Source: Mycobacterium sp. NAZ190054 (lineage in GTDB: Bacteria; Actinomycetota; Actinomycetes; Mycobacteriales; Mycobacteriaceae). Taken from it: a stretch of DNA of 32,482 nucleotides. Where the stretch lies: the NCBI RefSeq assembly GCF_001545925.1, contig NZ_LMVQ01000257.1:1-32482 (forward strand). The letters run 5' to 3'. Shown here piece by piece: positions 25,388 to 32,482 of the stretch. The notes below the pieces were generated by a model. It searched no databases, had not been told where the DNA came from, and was given only the letters and a program-made list of their open reading frames with translations. The translations under genes were made by a program, and so were the position numbers. Numbering within the stretch: the first letter of the stretch is position 1; every line of letters begins with the position of its first letter.

Positions 25388-26344
25388 GTGGTGAGCACGA
25401 AGTCCCCGCCATTGACGGCGTTCACCGCGGCACAGGCGGTGGCCCGATACGGCTACGTGCCGGTCATGCTGCTCGGCCTCAACGGCGCCGGTGTGGCGTT
25501 AACCGCCGCCGGAGCCGCGAAATACTGGCTGCTGGCCGTGATGGCCGTCGCGATTGCCACCGCGTTGCTGGTCGAACGTGTCATTCCGTATGACCCCGAA
25601 TGGAATCATGATCAGGCAGACAGCAGGCGCGACCGCATCCACGTCGCAGTCAACGAGACGCTGATCCTGGCCAGCGTGGCTGCCATTCCACTACTGGCGG
25701 CGGTCGTCCCGGCCCCGCAGCTGTGGCCGCGCACCTGGGCATTGCCGCTGCAGGTCCTCGCCGCGATCATGATTGCCGACCTCGGCATCACCGTGGTCCA
25801 TGTGGCCAGCCACAAGATCGGCGTGTTGTGGCGTTTTCACGCCGTGCACCACAGCATCACCCGGTTCTACGGCCTCAACGGCCTGATGAAACACCCGCTG
25901 CACCAAACCGTCGAGATGGCCGCTGGTGTGGCACCGCTCATCCTGATCGGTCTGCCCGTCAACGTGGCCTCCCTACTCGCGCTCGCGGTGGCGATCCAGC
26001 TGCTGCTGCAGCACTCCAACGCCGATTACCGCGTGGGCCCCGCCAAGTACGTCTTGGCTCTCAACGAAGGCCATCGCTTCCATCACCTCAAGTGGGCCGG
26101 CATCGGCGACGTCAACTTCGGGCTGTTCACCCTGGTCTGGGACCACCTGATGCGCACCTACTCCTATAACGCCACCCGCCGATTCGACTCCACCCAGCTC
26201 GGCATGGCCGCGCACCCCGACTACCCCACCGCGTACGGGCGGCAGCTGATACACCCCTTCACCCCCGCCGGAGGGTGCAGCCTCAAGTCCACGACCGCGA
26301 CGAAGGACCGCACCGCGACGAGACCAACACTGGAGCAGGGCTGA
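25388..26344 (+). CDS. Membrane sterol desaturase / fatty acid hydroxylase-family enzyme
   Basis: The 318-residue protein has several membrane helices and the His-box set of the di-iron fatty-acid hydroxylase superfamily: H138-x3-H142 (HVASH), H151-AV-H154-H155 (HAVHH), H209 (QHSNADY) and H229-RF-H232-H233 (HRFHH). All expected boxes are present, so it should be an active oxygen-dependent hydroxylase or desaturase of a lipid. The substrate is unknown. The start is GTG 25388 or GTG 25391; the ribosome binding site is weak. The AraC regulator gene immediately upstream suggests regulated expression. The C-terminal ~25 residues are hydrophilic and variable. Confidence 0.85.
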   Translation: MVSTKSPPLTAFTAAQAVARYGYVPVMLLGLNGAGVALTAAGAAKYWLLAVMAVAIATALLVERVIPYDPEWNHDQADSRRDRIHVAVNETLILASVAAIPLLAAVVPAPQLWPRTWALPLQVLAAIMIADLGITVVHVASHKIGVLWRFHAVHHSITRFYGLNGLMKHPLHQTVEMAAGVAPLILIGLPVNVASLLALAVAIQLLLQHSNADYRVGPAKYVLALNEGHRFHHLKWAGIGDVNFGLFTLVWDHLMRTYSYNATRRFDSTQLGMAAHPDYPTAYGRQLIHPFTPAGGCSLKSTTATKDRTATRPTLEQG

Positions 26345-26711
26345 GAGGGACCAGCGTCTAGCGCTCCCGGACCGTGATTGCCTCAAGCGTTCCCGATCAG
26401 CCCAGAACGCGTACGAGACCCATAGCCTTCTACGTGGCCTATTGCGCGCCACGGTCCGAACGATCGACGAATAAAGGATCGGCAGCCCGTTCGGCGCCTG
26501 CCAGAGCTAGCCGGATGCCCTGTCGGGCAGACCAGTGCGCAAGTCTGCGTCTTTACTAAATCTTCATCGAAGGACTAAGAAAGCCAAATGACGCATCAGC
26601 ACACTTGAACCATATGCGTGAACGGTGCACCGCCGCCCGCGAACGGCTGTCGCGGCGCACGCAGTGCCCGCTCGTCAGCGATGTCAACATTCGGATACGG
26701 AGACCACACTG
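26345..26711. other. Gene-free region before the transpeptidase gene
   Basis: There is no convincing gene in these 367 bases. The second half (about 26535-26620) is lower in GC than its surroundings and probably holds the transpeptidase promoter. A single CTACGTG at 26430 resembles one half of the CTACGTA operator but has no partner 11 bp away. The large minus-strand frame covering this area and the next gene is an antisense shadow. Confidence 0.5.
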
Positions 26712-27935
26712 ATGCCGCAGGCGACTTGCCTCCCACCGTTTCGCAGGACGGCGAAGTGGCTGCGGACGGCCGTCCTGGCGATGGCGGTGCTGCTGATCGC
26801 GGCCGCGTGCAGCTCGTCGCCGGCCGCCGCGCCCCAGCCCGAGGTCATCACTGATAAAGGCACCCCGTTCGCCGACCTGCTCGTGCCCAAATTGCAGGCG
26901 TCGGTGACCGACGGAGCGATCGGTGTCGCGGTGGACTCCCCTGTTACCGTGTCCGCCGGTGACGGCGTTCTCGGCCAAGTCTCGTTGACCAACGAAGCCG
27001 GCGAACTCGTCGACGGACAGCTCAGCCCCGATGGCGTGTCCTGGTCGTCTGCCGAGCCGCTGGGCTACAACAAGCAGTACACCCTTCATGCCCAGGCCCT
27101 TGGACTGGGCGGCGCGACCACTACGACAGCGACCTTCGAAACCCACTCGCCCGACAACTTGACGATGCCCTACGTCCTGCCCAACGACGGCGAGACGGTT
27201 GGCGTGGGCCAACCCATCGCGATCCGCTTCGATGAGAACATCACCGATCGGATTGCGGCGCAGCAAGCGATCAACGTGACCACCAACCCCCCGGTCGAGG
27301 GAGCCTTCTACTGGCTCAATAATCGCGAAGTACGTTGGCGCCCGGCCGAATACTGGAAACCGGGAACAAAAGTCGAGGTGGCGGTCAACGCGTACGGCGT
27401 CAACTTTGGTGACGGGCTGTTCGGTCAGGATGACGTCACTACCCGGTTCACCATCGGTGACGAGGTTATCGCCACCGCCGATGACGCCACCAAAACGATG
27501 ACTGTGCGGCGCAATGGTCAGATCGTCAAGACGATGCCCATCTCCATGGGTAAAGCCAAGACCCCGACCGATAACGGCGCCTACATCATCGGAGATCGTT
27601 ACTCGTTTCTGGTGATGGATTCGTCCACCTACGGAGTTCCGGTCAACTCTCCTGACGGATACCGCACCGAGGTGGAGTGGGCGACCCAGATGTCCTACAG
27701 CGGGATCTACGTGCACTCTGCACCGTGGTCGGTGGGCAGCCAAGGCATCGCCAATGTCAGCCACGGATGCCTTAACGTCAATCCTGCCAACGCCCGTTGG
27801 TTCTACGACAACACCCGACGCGGCGACATCGTTGAGGTCATCAACACCACCGGCCCCACGCTGTCGGGGACAGACGGTTTAGGTGACTGGAACATCCCTT
27901 GGGATCAGTGGAAAGCCGGCAACGCTAACCTCTGA
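26712..27935 (+). CDS. ldtB: L,D-transpeptidase, LdtMt2/LdtB-like lipoprotein
   Basis: The 407-residue protein closely follows LdtMt2 (Rv2518c). It has a lipoprotein signal with lipobox ending AAAC (Cys33), the sequence [15 protein letters not shown], two Ig-like domains (about 45-250) and a YkuD catalytic domain with [12 protein letters not shown] and SHGCLN (His351, Cys353), ending [13 protein letters not shown]. It forms 3-3 cross-links in peptidoglycan using Cys353 and is the carbapenem target in mycobacteria. The ATG at 26712 has GGAGA about 9 bases upstream. All catalytic residues are present. It is probably a second, accessory copy besides the core gene, since it lies in an accessory region. 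Copper is known to block L,D-transpeptidases at the active-site Cys, which makes its place beside copper-resistance genes notable. Confidence 0.95.
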   Translation: MPQATCLPPFRRTAKWLRTAVLAMAVLLIAAACSSSPAAAPQPEVITDKGTPFADLLVPKLQASVTDGAIGVAVDSPVTVSAGDGVLGQVSLTNEAGELVDGQLSPDGVSWSSAEPLGYNKQYTLHAQALGLGGATTTTATFETHSPDNLTMPYVLPNDGETVGVGQPIAIRFDENITDRIAAQQAINVTTNPPVEGAFYWLNNREVRWRPAEYWKPGTKVEVAVNAYGVNFGDGLFGQDDVTTRFTIGDEVIATADDATKTMTVRRNGQIVKTMPISMGKAKTPTDNGAYIIGDRYSFLVMDSSTYGVPVNSPDGYRTEVEWATQMSYSGIYVHSAPWSVGSQGIANVSHGCLNVNPANARWFYDNTRRGDIVEVINTTGPTLSGTDGLGDWNIPWDQWKAGNANL

Positions 27936-28308
27936 GACTCAGATCAGAAGCGGAGACTCACAACCGCCGCCTCCCAGTCACCTCGTGGCACCAGTTAGCG
28001 TGCCAGCAGGACGTTTCGCATCCACCGAACCGGGTTGCGAACTGCCAAGTGTCACCCAAGCATCGCGCCGTGGGGCCCACGCAGCACAGGTAGCGCAGCC
28101 CTTTCCGCTACGGCACCTTTGGTTTGCCGCCCTAGGTAAAGGCATTTTCACATGTCCGGACCACCGCTTATTTCGTAGCCTTTGCCATCGACGATCGACA
28201 CTTTCAAGCACCCATTCGCAAAACACCATTAGCAATTTCAGCTGCCGAAGTTCCAGCATTGTAATTATGTTGCAGGTGTTACTGATGAGGCATATGTGAG
28301 TTAGGCTG
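27936..28308. other. Gene-free region between ldtB-like and ripB-like genes
   Basis: No convincing gene was found. GC content falls towards the right end (about 28140-28310). Frames on both strands here lack ribosome binding sites and family resemblance. The operator of the next gene begins at 28309. Confidence 0.5.
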
Positions 28309-28331
28309 ATCTACGTATTCGCTACGTACAT
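28309..28331. promoter_or_regulatory. CTACGTA-N4-CTACGTA operator before the ripB-like gene
   Basis: CTACGTA occurs at 28311-28317 and 28322-28328, 11 bp apart, flanked by AT on both sides so that the site also reads as a near-palindrome (10-3-10). The same structure occurs at 30023-30045 before the OmpR-type regulator gene. The direct 11-bp periodicity is typical for OmpR/PhoB-family dimers. It lies about 90 bases before the ripB-like start. Confidence 0.65.
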
Positions 28332-28419
28332 CGTTGCTGCACAGTACGGAACGCTCTGTTTCGCCTTTCTTGGCGAAACCAATCACCGGCGCTCCGACAG
28401 CCGAAAGAAAGAACGCCAT

Positions 28420-29166
28420 ATGGAACCGATGGCCCGATGCGTCCGCCCGGAGGAAGGCCGCGTATCTGCGGTCGGCTTTCGCCTGACTGGGGTGATCGTT
28501 GCCGTCGTCGCGACGGTACTTTTGGCGTGCACGCCAGCAGCCTCCGCCGAGCCGACAGGCGGTCCGTGGGATCCACTCCTGCCCAAGATCCCGAGTGCGG
28601 GAGCGCCCGGCGATCCGGTTGCCATCGCCAACGCGTCCTTGCAGGCGACGGCCGTTGCCACCCAGACTGCGATGGACTTGGGGCGTAGCTTCCTGAGCAG
28701 TCTCGGACTCGTCAGTCCCGCGGCAAGCCCCCAAACGAGCGTCCGCGGCAACCGTCTCTACGGTGCCCAGGCGATCGAATACGTTATCCGCAGGGCAGGA
28801 ACGCAGATCGGCGTTCCCTACTCCTGGGGAGGGGGCAGCCTCACCGGCCCTAGTCGCGGTGTCGACCAAGGCGCAGGCACCGTCGGTTTCGACTGCTCAG
28901 GACTGACACGATTCGCCTTCGCCGGCGTCGGAGTACTGTTGCCGCGATGGTCCGGCGACCAGTACAACGCTGGCCGCAAGGTACCTCCCGCGCAAGCTAA
29001 ACGCGGCGACCTCCTGTTCTGGGGGCCCGGCGGAAGCCAACACGAAGCGATCTACCTCGGCGGCGGAAAAATGATCGAGGCGCAACAAACCGGCGTTCCC
29101 ATCAAGATTTCACCGGTGCGTACCGCCGGGATGACACCCTACGTCATACGGATTATCGAGACCTGA
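28420..29166 (+). CDS. NlpC/P60 peptidoglycan endopeptidase, RipB-like
   Basis: The 248-residue protein has an export signal (about residues 20-43, hydrophobic GVIVAVVATVLLAC then ASA-EP). LLAC at Cys37 could instead make it a lipoprotein. A linker is followed by an NlpC/P60 domain (about 115-247) with QAIEYVIRRAGTQIGVPYSW, catalytic Cys159 (GFDCSGL), His208 (SQHEAIYLG) and Glu220 (KMIEA). The domain and the SPVRTAGMTPYVIRIIE ending match RipB-type D,L-endopeptidases of mycobacteria, which cut stem peptides during growth. Catalytic residues are intact, unlike RipD. The CTACGTA operator stands about 90 bases upstream; the regulator gene that probably uses it is convergent, 62 bases downstream. 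Confidence 0.9.
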   Translation: MEPMARCVRPEEGRVSAVGFRLTGVIVAVVATVLLACTPAASAEPTGGPWDPLLPKIPSAGAPGDPVAIANASLQATAVATQTAMDLGRSFLSSLGLVSPAASPQTSVRGNRLYGAQAIEYVIRRAGTQIGVPYSWGGGSLTGPSRGVDQGAGTVGFDCSGLTRFAFAGVGVLLPRWSGDQYNAGRKVPPAQAKRGDLLFWGPGGSQHEAIYLGGGKMIEAQQTGVPIKISPVRTAGMTPYVIRIIET

Positions 29167-29228
29167 CCCCGAACGCCTCCGCCAACAGCTTCCTCCCACC
29201 AAACGCCTTGTCTGCACCGGGTAATGGT

Positions 29229-29975
29229 TCAGCCGGCCAGACAGTAGCCGATGCCGCGGACCGTCCGGACATAGCGCGGACGAGACGGGGCGTCACCGAG
29301 CTTGCGTCGAAGATTGCCGATGTGCACGCCCAGTGCCGACCGCCCGCCGGGCTGCGTCGCCCCCCAAAGGACTTCCTGAAGTCGTCGGCACGTCACGGGC
29401 TCCCCTGGATCATCGGACAACACCCGAAGGATCGCGAACTCCGTTCGAGTCAGCGATATGACGTTGCCGCGCTGATAGACCCGCCGGACCCCCACGTCGA
29501 TCACCAGATCGTCGACGTGGCGTCGCTGCGCGCCGCCGACCTCGCTGCGCTGGTGAGAACGCCTGAGCGTCTGCCGTATTCGCGTGTTGAGTATGTCGCG
29601 GGAGCCGATGGGAGCCACTCCGACGCGCGATATTAGTGGCGCCATATCTGTGTCGGCGAGCGCGACGACGCCGCAATGGGCGGCCTGGCGAACACGGTCA
29701 AGGACGACGGCGCCGTGCGCGGATGATCCCACGCACACCACCACCACATCGGGGTCATCGCCGAGCACCGCGGTGAGCGCTGCAGCATCTGAGCGTGCGA
29801 CGTCGACGGCGAACTCTTCAGCGCGTAGGGTGCGGGCCAACATGTCGGCGTAGATGCGCCGAGGCTCAACCAGCAGAACGCGAATGCGCCCAGCGGCTAC
29901 CGCCGGAGAGGCAACGCTGCCCGAAGCGGGGTGCGGCTCGATGGTCGTGGCAGTCTCCTTGCCAGCGTGGGCCAT
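29229..29975 (-). CDS. Atypical OmpR-family response regulator (no phospho-acceptor Asp)
   Basis: The 248-residue protein has a receiver-like domain (about 30-140) and a winged-helix DNA-binding domain (about 150-246: ISLTRTEFAILRVL, RRLQEVLWG, VHIGNLRRKLGD, VRTVRGIGYCL). In the receiver, the acidic pair is reduced (LLVEPRR, Glu37). The position of the phospho-acceptor Asp after strand 3 is Cys81 (PDVVVVCVG), and the conserved Lys near the end is missing. It therefore cannot be a normal phosphorylation-controlled regulator, and no histidine kinase gene is nearby. Activity may depend on redox, metal or ligand, or be constitutive. The 41-bp palindrome 39 bases before its start and the matching site before the ripB-like gene are its likely operators. 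Confidence 0.85.
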   Translation of the reverse strand: MAHAGKETATTIEPHPASGSVASPAVAAGRIRVLLVEPRRIYADMLARTLRAEEFAVDVARSDAAALTAVLGDDPDVVVVCVGSSAHGAVVLDRVRQAAHCGVVALADTDMAPLISRVGVAPIGSRDILNTRIRQTLRRSHQRSEVGGAQRRHVDDLVIDVGVRRVYQRGNVISLTRTEFAILRVLSDDPGEPVTCRRLQEVLWGATQPGGRSALGVHIGNLRRKLGDAPSRPRYVRTVRGIGYCLAG

Positions 29976-30013
29976 TCACGGCGTGAAGGCGTCTGCGCGG
30001 ATGCTGGAACCAG

Positions 30014-30054
30014 CATATCGCCATCTACGTAGTTACTACGTAGATGACGATATG
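30014..30054. promoter_or_regulatory. Long palindrome with CTACGTA-N4-CTACGTA, regulator operator
   Basis: The 41-bp palindrome has 19-base arms with one mismatch around TTA (CATATCG outermost, CTACGTAG innermost). Within it CTACGTA occurs at 30025-30031 and 30036-30042, 11 bp apart. It lies between the MFS stop (30086) and the regulator start (29975), so it is placed for autoregulation. The stem is not GC-rich, which argues against a simple terminator. Confidence 0.65.
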
Positions 30055-30085
30055 GGGTATCGAGCATGTTCGCGTCGTTGGGTGT

Positions 30086-31348
30086 TCAGCGCGGAGGTTG
30101 CGCGGAGGATGTCAGCTGTTCGGGTTGAAGTCGGCCCCGTCGGTCCAGCCGGAACAAGGCCGCGGCGGAGGCCAGCCCGATTGCCGACAGCAGAACCCAC
30201 AGCAGCCAGGGTTGTCCGAGATCTCGGGCGGCCTGCATCAGCGAGCCGGTGGCCAGATTGCCGACAAGAATGCCGACTCCGACGATGGTGTTGTAGAAGC
30301 CGTAGTGCGTTCCGATGAGACGGTTGTTGGCCAATGAGACGACGGTGTCCATCTCGAACGGGAAGACCGCCGCCGACCCGACCGCCAGCACCGCCGTGGC
30401 GACGAGTAACGCGGTCGCGGCGGCGACTCTGCCTGCCCTGGTGTCATCAGGCAGCACGATCAGCGGCAAAAACGACGCCGCGAGGATCAGCATGCCGATC
30501 ACCAGGGAGCGGCCGGCGCCCCAGCGGTGGGCGAACCATCGTGTGATCCGCATCTGGCCGAGGACGGCAACCAGACCCGAGACCACGAAGATCATGGCGG
30601 TGACAACGGAATCGTTGCGCGGAAACAGGTCTCGCGCCTGAAGCGGCAATGCCAGATAGACCTGGAATGACAAGACATACGACCCGATCATGGCCGCCGC
30701 GAAGAGCAGAAAGGAGCGGTTGGCCGCGACTGTTCGCCAGTCCTGCAGCACCGATGTCTTCTCGTCAGGTGTCCCCGCGGCGCGGTGGGGCAATGCTAAG
30801 AGTTGGGCCACGGTCAGCGCAGCGAACACGACCGCTGCGGCGGCAGCTGTCATTCGGAAATCGACGAACATCAAGGCCAGCCCGACAAGGGGTCCGGCCA
30901 GAATGCCCGCCTGATAGAACACGTTGAACACCGCGAAGGCTTCCACGCGCCGTGGGCCCGCGTCGGCCGCCAGATAGGCGCGCACCGCAGGATTGAACAG
31001 GGCGCCGGCGAAGCCGGTTGCTGCCGAGGCGATCAGAACCGCCGGTAGCGATTCAGCGAAGACAAGCAAGCCGAATCCTGCTGTCCGGAGGACACATCCG
31101 CAGACGATGAGCGGTTTGTAGCCCAGCCGGTCTGCCAGAGTGCCGCCGATGAGAAACATGCCTTGCTGGGAGAAGTTACGTACACCCAGCACCAGGCCGA
31201 TGGCCCACGCGGCCAGCCCCAACGGGCCGGCGAGGTAGCCGGCCAGGTAAGGCATGAGCATGTAAAAGCCCAGGTTGATGCCGAATTGGTTGATCATCAG
31301 CATCCGACTGGGCCAACCAAAGCTGCGGAAGGCTGACAGCAGGGTCAT
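30086..31348 (-). CDS. MFS transporter of the cysK2 locus (Rv0849-like)
   Basis: The 420-residue protein has about 12 membrane helices and a [15 protein letters not shown] loop 2-3 motif (G-x-L-a-D-r-x-G) typical of the major facilitator superfamily. A second, weaker copy ([16 protein letters not shown]) begins the second half. The ATG at 31348 overlaps the cysK2 stop (ATGA), so the two are coupled; the frame is open 16 codons further. In M. tuberculosis an MFS gene (Rv0849) follows cysK2 (Rv0848) within a copper/RicR-controlled locus, so an equivalent role in exporting a thiol, sulfur compound or drug is inferred. The substrate is unknown. Confidence 0.85.
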   Translation of the reverse strand: MTLLSAFRSFGWPSRMLMINQFGINLGFYMLMPYLAGYLAGPLGLAAWAIGLVLGVRNFSQQGMFLIGGTLADRLGYKPLIVCGCVLRTAGFGLLVFAESLPAVLIASAATGFAGALFNPAVRAYLAADAGPRRVEAFAVFNVFYQAGILAGPLVGLALMFVDFRMTAAAAAVVFAALTVAQLLALPHRAAGTPDEKTSVLQDWRTVAANRSFLLFAAAMIGSYVLSFQVYLALPLQARDLFPRNDSVVTAMIFVVSGLVAVLGQMRITRWFAHRWGAGRSLVIGMLILAASFLPLIVLPDDTRAGRVAAATALLVATAVLAVGSAAVFPFEMDTVVSLANNRLIGTHYGFYNTIVGVGILVGNLATGSLMQAARDLGQPWLLWVLLSAIGLASAAALFRLDRRGRLQPEQLTSSAQPPR

Positions 31349-32418
31349 CGTGACTGCCTCTCGGTGGGGTCGACAACGGTGGTGCATCGCGTCCACGCCG
31401 TGACTGTCTGGGTCATCGGGTCCTCAATGGTGGCGGGATGCCGTGGGAGCGCTGCGTCGAGCAGGCCGTGGGCGCGGCAGTAGTCGTCGTTGTAGATGGT
31501 GTCGAAGTAGCGCTGCGGACCGTCCGGGAAGATCGCTGCGACAGTGGCTCCGGCAGGGCTATTGCGTGCGACCCAGCCTGCAACTAGGGCGACCGCACCG
31601 ACGCTCCAGCCGCCACTGGCGTAGTGGGTGGCCGCCAGGGTGCGGCATGCCCACACCGACTCCGCGGGGGCAACCCAATGCACTTCGTTGAACGCTTGGT
31701 AGTCGACGTTGCCGGGATAGATGCTCGATCCCAGGCCGCGCATGAGCCGAGAAGCCGCGGGCTGGCCGAAGATCGTCGAGCCCACCGTGTCGACGCCGAT
31801 CAGCCGCAGCTGCGGGTTAAATTCTCGGAGGACGCGTGCGACGCCGGCCGAGTGGCCTCCGGTGCCCACCGAGCACACCAGGACATCAACGGCGCCGAGT
31901 TGTTCGTTCAGTTCCAACGCGAGCCCGCGGTAGGCCTCGACGTTATCGGGGTTGCTGTATTGATCGGGATGCCACGCGCGCGGGTCGGTGGCCAAGATCT
32001 TCTGCACGCGGTCACGGCGAGCCTGCTGCCAGCCTCCCTGTGGGTGCGGTTCAGTGACCAATTCGATGTCGGCGCCGAATGCGGCGAGCATATTCTGAAT
32101 GATCGGCTCCATCCCGGGGTCGGTGACCAAGGTGACGGGGTGCCCGTAGACCGTTCCGGCTAGTGCGAGACCCAACCCCAGTGTCCCGCTGGTGGATTCG
32201 ACTATGCGGGCGCCGGGGGCAAGTGCCCCGCGGGAGCGGGCGCGTTCGACCATGTGTAGCGCGGGTCGGTCTTTCATCCCTCCCGGGTTGAAGCCTTCGA
32301 GTTTGGCCCAAAAGCCCCGCTCTTCTGACGTGAACGGTGCGCTGATTCTCAAGACTGAACCGTCCTGGTCTGGATGGAGACCTCGGTTAGGCCACCTCCG
32401 GTGTTGAGGCGGCGTCAT
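31345..32418 (-). CDS. cysK2: CysK2-like PLP-dependent cysteine/S-sulfocysteine synthase with IS-derived N-terminus
   Basis: This 357-residue fold type II PLP enzyme has Schiff-base Lys49 ([11 protein letters not shown]), substrate loop [13 protein letters not shown] and phosphate loop [11 protein letters not shown]. It resembles M. tuberculosis CysK2, which makes S-sulfocysteine from O-phosphoserine and thiosulfate. The first 20-21 residues ([20 protein letters not shown]) are encoded by the end of an IS3-family element (the IS terminus is at 32356). The native 5' end is therefore lost and replaced, and the native part starts at about Val22 ([14 protein letters not shown]). The core fold is complete, so it may still work if transcribed and translated from within the IS. 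It is coupled to the MFS gene by an ATGA overlap. Confidence 0.8.
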   Translation of the reverse strand: MTPPQHRRWPNRGLHPDQDGSVLRISAPFTSEERGFWAKLEGFNPGGMKDRPALHMVERARSRGALAPGARIVESTSGTLGLGLALAGTVYGHPVTLVTDPGMEPIIQNMLAAFGADIELVTEPHPQGGWQQARRDRVQKILATDPRAWHPDQYSNPDNVEAYRGLALELNEQLGAVDVLVCSVGTGGHSAGVARVLREFNPQLRLIGVDTVGSTIFGQPAASRLMRGLGSSIYPGNVDYQAFNEVHWVAPAESVWACRTLAATHYASGGWSVGAVALVAGWVARNSPAGATVAAIFPDGPQRYFDTIYNDDYCRAHGLLDAALPRHPATIEDPMTQTVTAWTRCTTVVDPTERQSR

Positions 32419-32482
32419 TACGGTACTGGGCCTCGTAGTCGATCGGCGACTGGTAGCTCAGGGAGGAGTGCAGGCGGTCGGT
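32356..32482 (-). mobile_element. Right end of an IS3-family insertion sequence (partial, window edge)
   Basis: The terminal inverted repeat reads TGAACCGTCCTGGTCTGG inwards from 32356, continuing to ATGGAGACC. This is the kind of end seen in actinobacterial IS3-family elements. The C-terminus of its transposase follows, and the element continues beyond the window. It is inserted at the 5' end of cysK2. Confidence 0.75.
32387..32482 (-). CDS. IS3-family transposase OrfB, C-terminal 31 residues (partial)
   Basis: The minus-strand frame open from the window edge reads [17 protein letters not shown] and then [14 protein letters not shown] before TAA at 32387-32389. The R-x-H-S-S-L-x-Y-x-S-P-x-x-Y-E pattern is the conserved end of IS3-family DDE transposases (rve domain). 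The gene is cut by the window boundary. Its last codons overlap the start of the cysK2 reading frame in another phase. Confidence 0.85.
   Translation of the reverse strand, partial: TDRLHSSLSYQSPIDYEAQYRNDAASTPEVA

Noticed and set aside
16606..26474. Shared 11-mer TCGACGAATAA at 16606 and 26464
   Set aside because: Flanks do not match and there is no symmetry; chance is likely at this length.
26556..27764. 402-residue minus-strand frame
   Set aside because: Antisense shadow of the L,D-transpeptidase gene, whose motifs are unmistakable.
1..32482. CRISPR arrays, rRNA genes, plasmid origin iterons
   Set aside because: No regularly spaced repeats of CRISPR type, no rRNA sequence and no iteron clusters were seen by eye.

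Overview
The window looks like an accessory (genomic-island) region of a Mycobacterium or Mycolicibacterium chromosome or large plasmid. The evidence is high-GC actinobacterial coding style, a close LdtMt2-type L,D-transpeptidase, a RipB-type NlpC/P60 hydrolase, a CysK2-type synthase followed by an MFS gene (the order known around Rv0848-Rv0849 of M. tuberculosis), ESX-secretion-associated-like proteins, and a CsoR with the Cys-His-Cys spacing of M. tuberculosis CsoR. I worked by eye only; family names are assigned from motifs, not from searches.

Left part (1-10.0 kb): a tRNA gene with a UAA anticodon (958-1031) lies between two tyrosine recombinase genes pointing at it from both sides. The left one has lost its N-terminal domain; the right one is complete. 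The right integrase starts a small integrative element with an excisionase-like gene, a replication-type ATPase, and a long leftward operon. That operon encodes an EspC-like small protein, a membrane-anchored protein, a large Pro/Ala/Ser-rich EspK-like protein, an unknown 256-residue protein and, near its end, a 46-residue Phd/YefM-like antitoxin. A zinc-finger/coiled-coil protein gene lies upstream of it. I saw no capsid, portal, terminase or tail genes, so this looks like an integrative element or phage satellite carrying secretion-related cargo, not a full prophage.

Centre-left (10.0-15.0 kb): a methyltransferase gene diverges from an AAA+ ATPase / subtilisin-like protease pair with a 4-base overlap. 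The pair matches the IetAS architecture (anti-phage defence; also described as a plasmid-stabilising toxin-antitoxin pair).

Centre (15.1-24.4 kb): a copper-handling cluster. The leftward operon from about 23.2 kb encodes a CopZ-like chaperone, a secreted His-rich protein, a CPC-type P-type ATPase (CopA-like), a YHS-domain protein, CsoR and a CPH-type ATPase (CopB-like). Two palindromic CsoR/RicR-type boxes (ATACCC/GGGTAT) lie between this operon and a divergent alpha/beta-hydrolase gene whose nucleophile position is Gly. A third box at 24.4 kb sits inside a plausible promoter for a 48-residue Cys-containing protein. A His-tailed membrane protein and a flavin-binding-fold protein lie on the other side.

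Right part (24.5-32.5 kb): an AraC-family regulator with a membrane fatty-acid hydroxylase-family enzyme; an LdtMt2-like transpeptidase; a RipB-like peptidoglycan hydrolase; a degenerate OmpR-family regulator with Cys in place of the phospho-acceptor Asp; and a cysK2-MFS operon whose 5' end is fused to the end of an IS3-family element at the window edge. The RipB-like gene and the regulator share an unusual operator, two CTACGTA heptamers spaced 11 bp apart, and a weaker copy lies before the His-tailed membrane protein. The right part therefore looks like a cell-wall and thiol maintenance module attached to copper resistance, with its own orphan regulator. This regulatory unit is the most novel-looking signal in the window.
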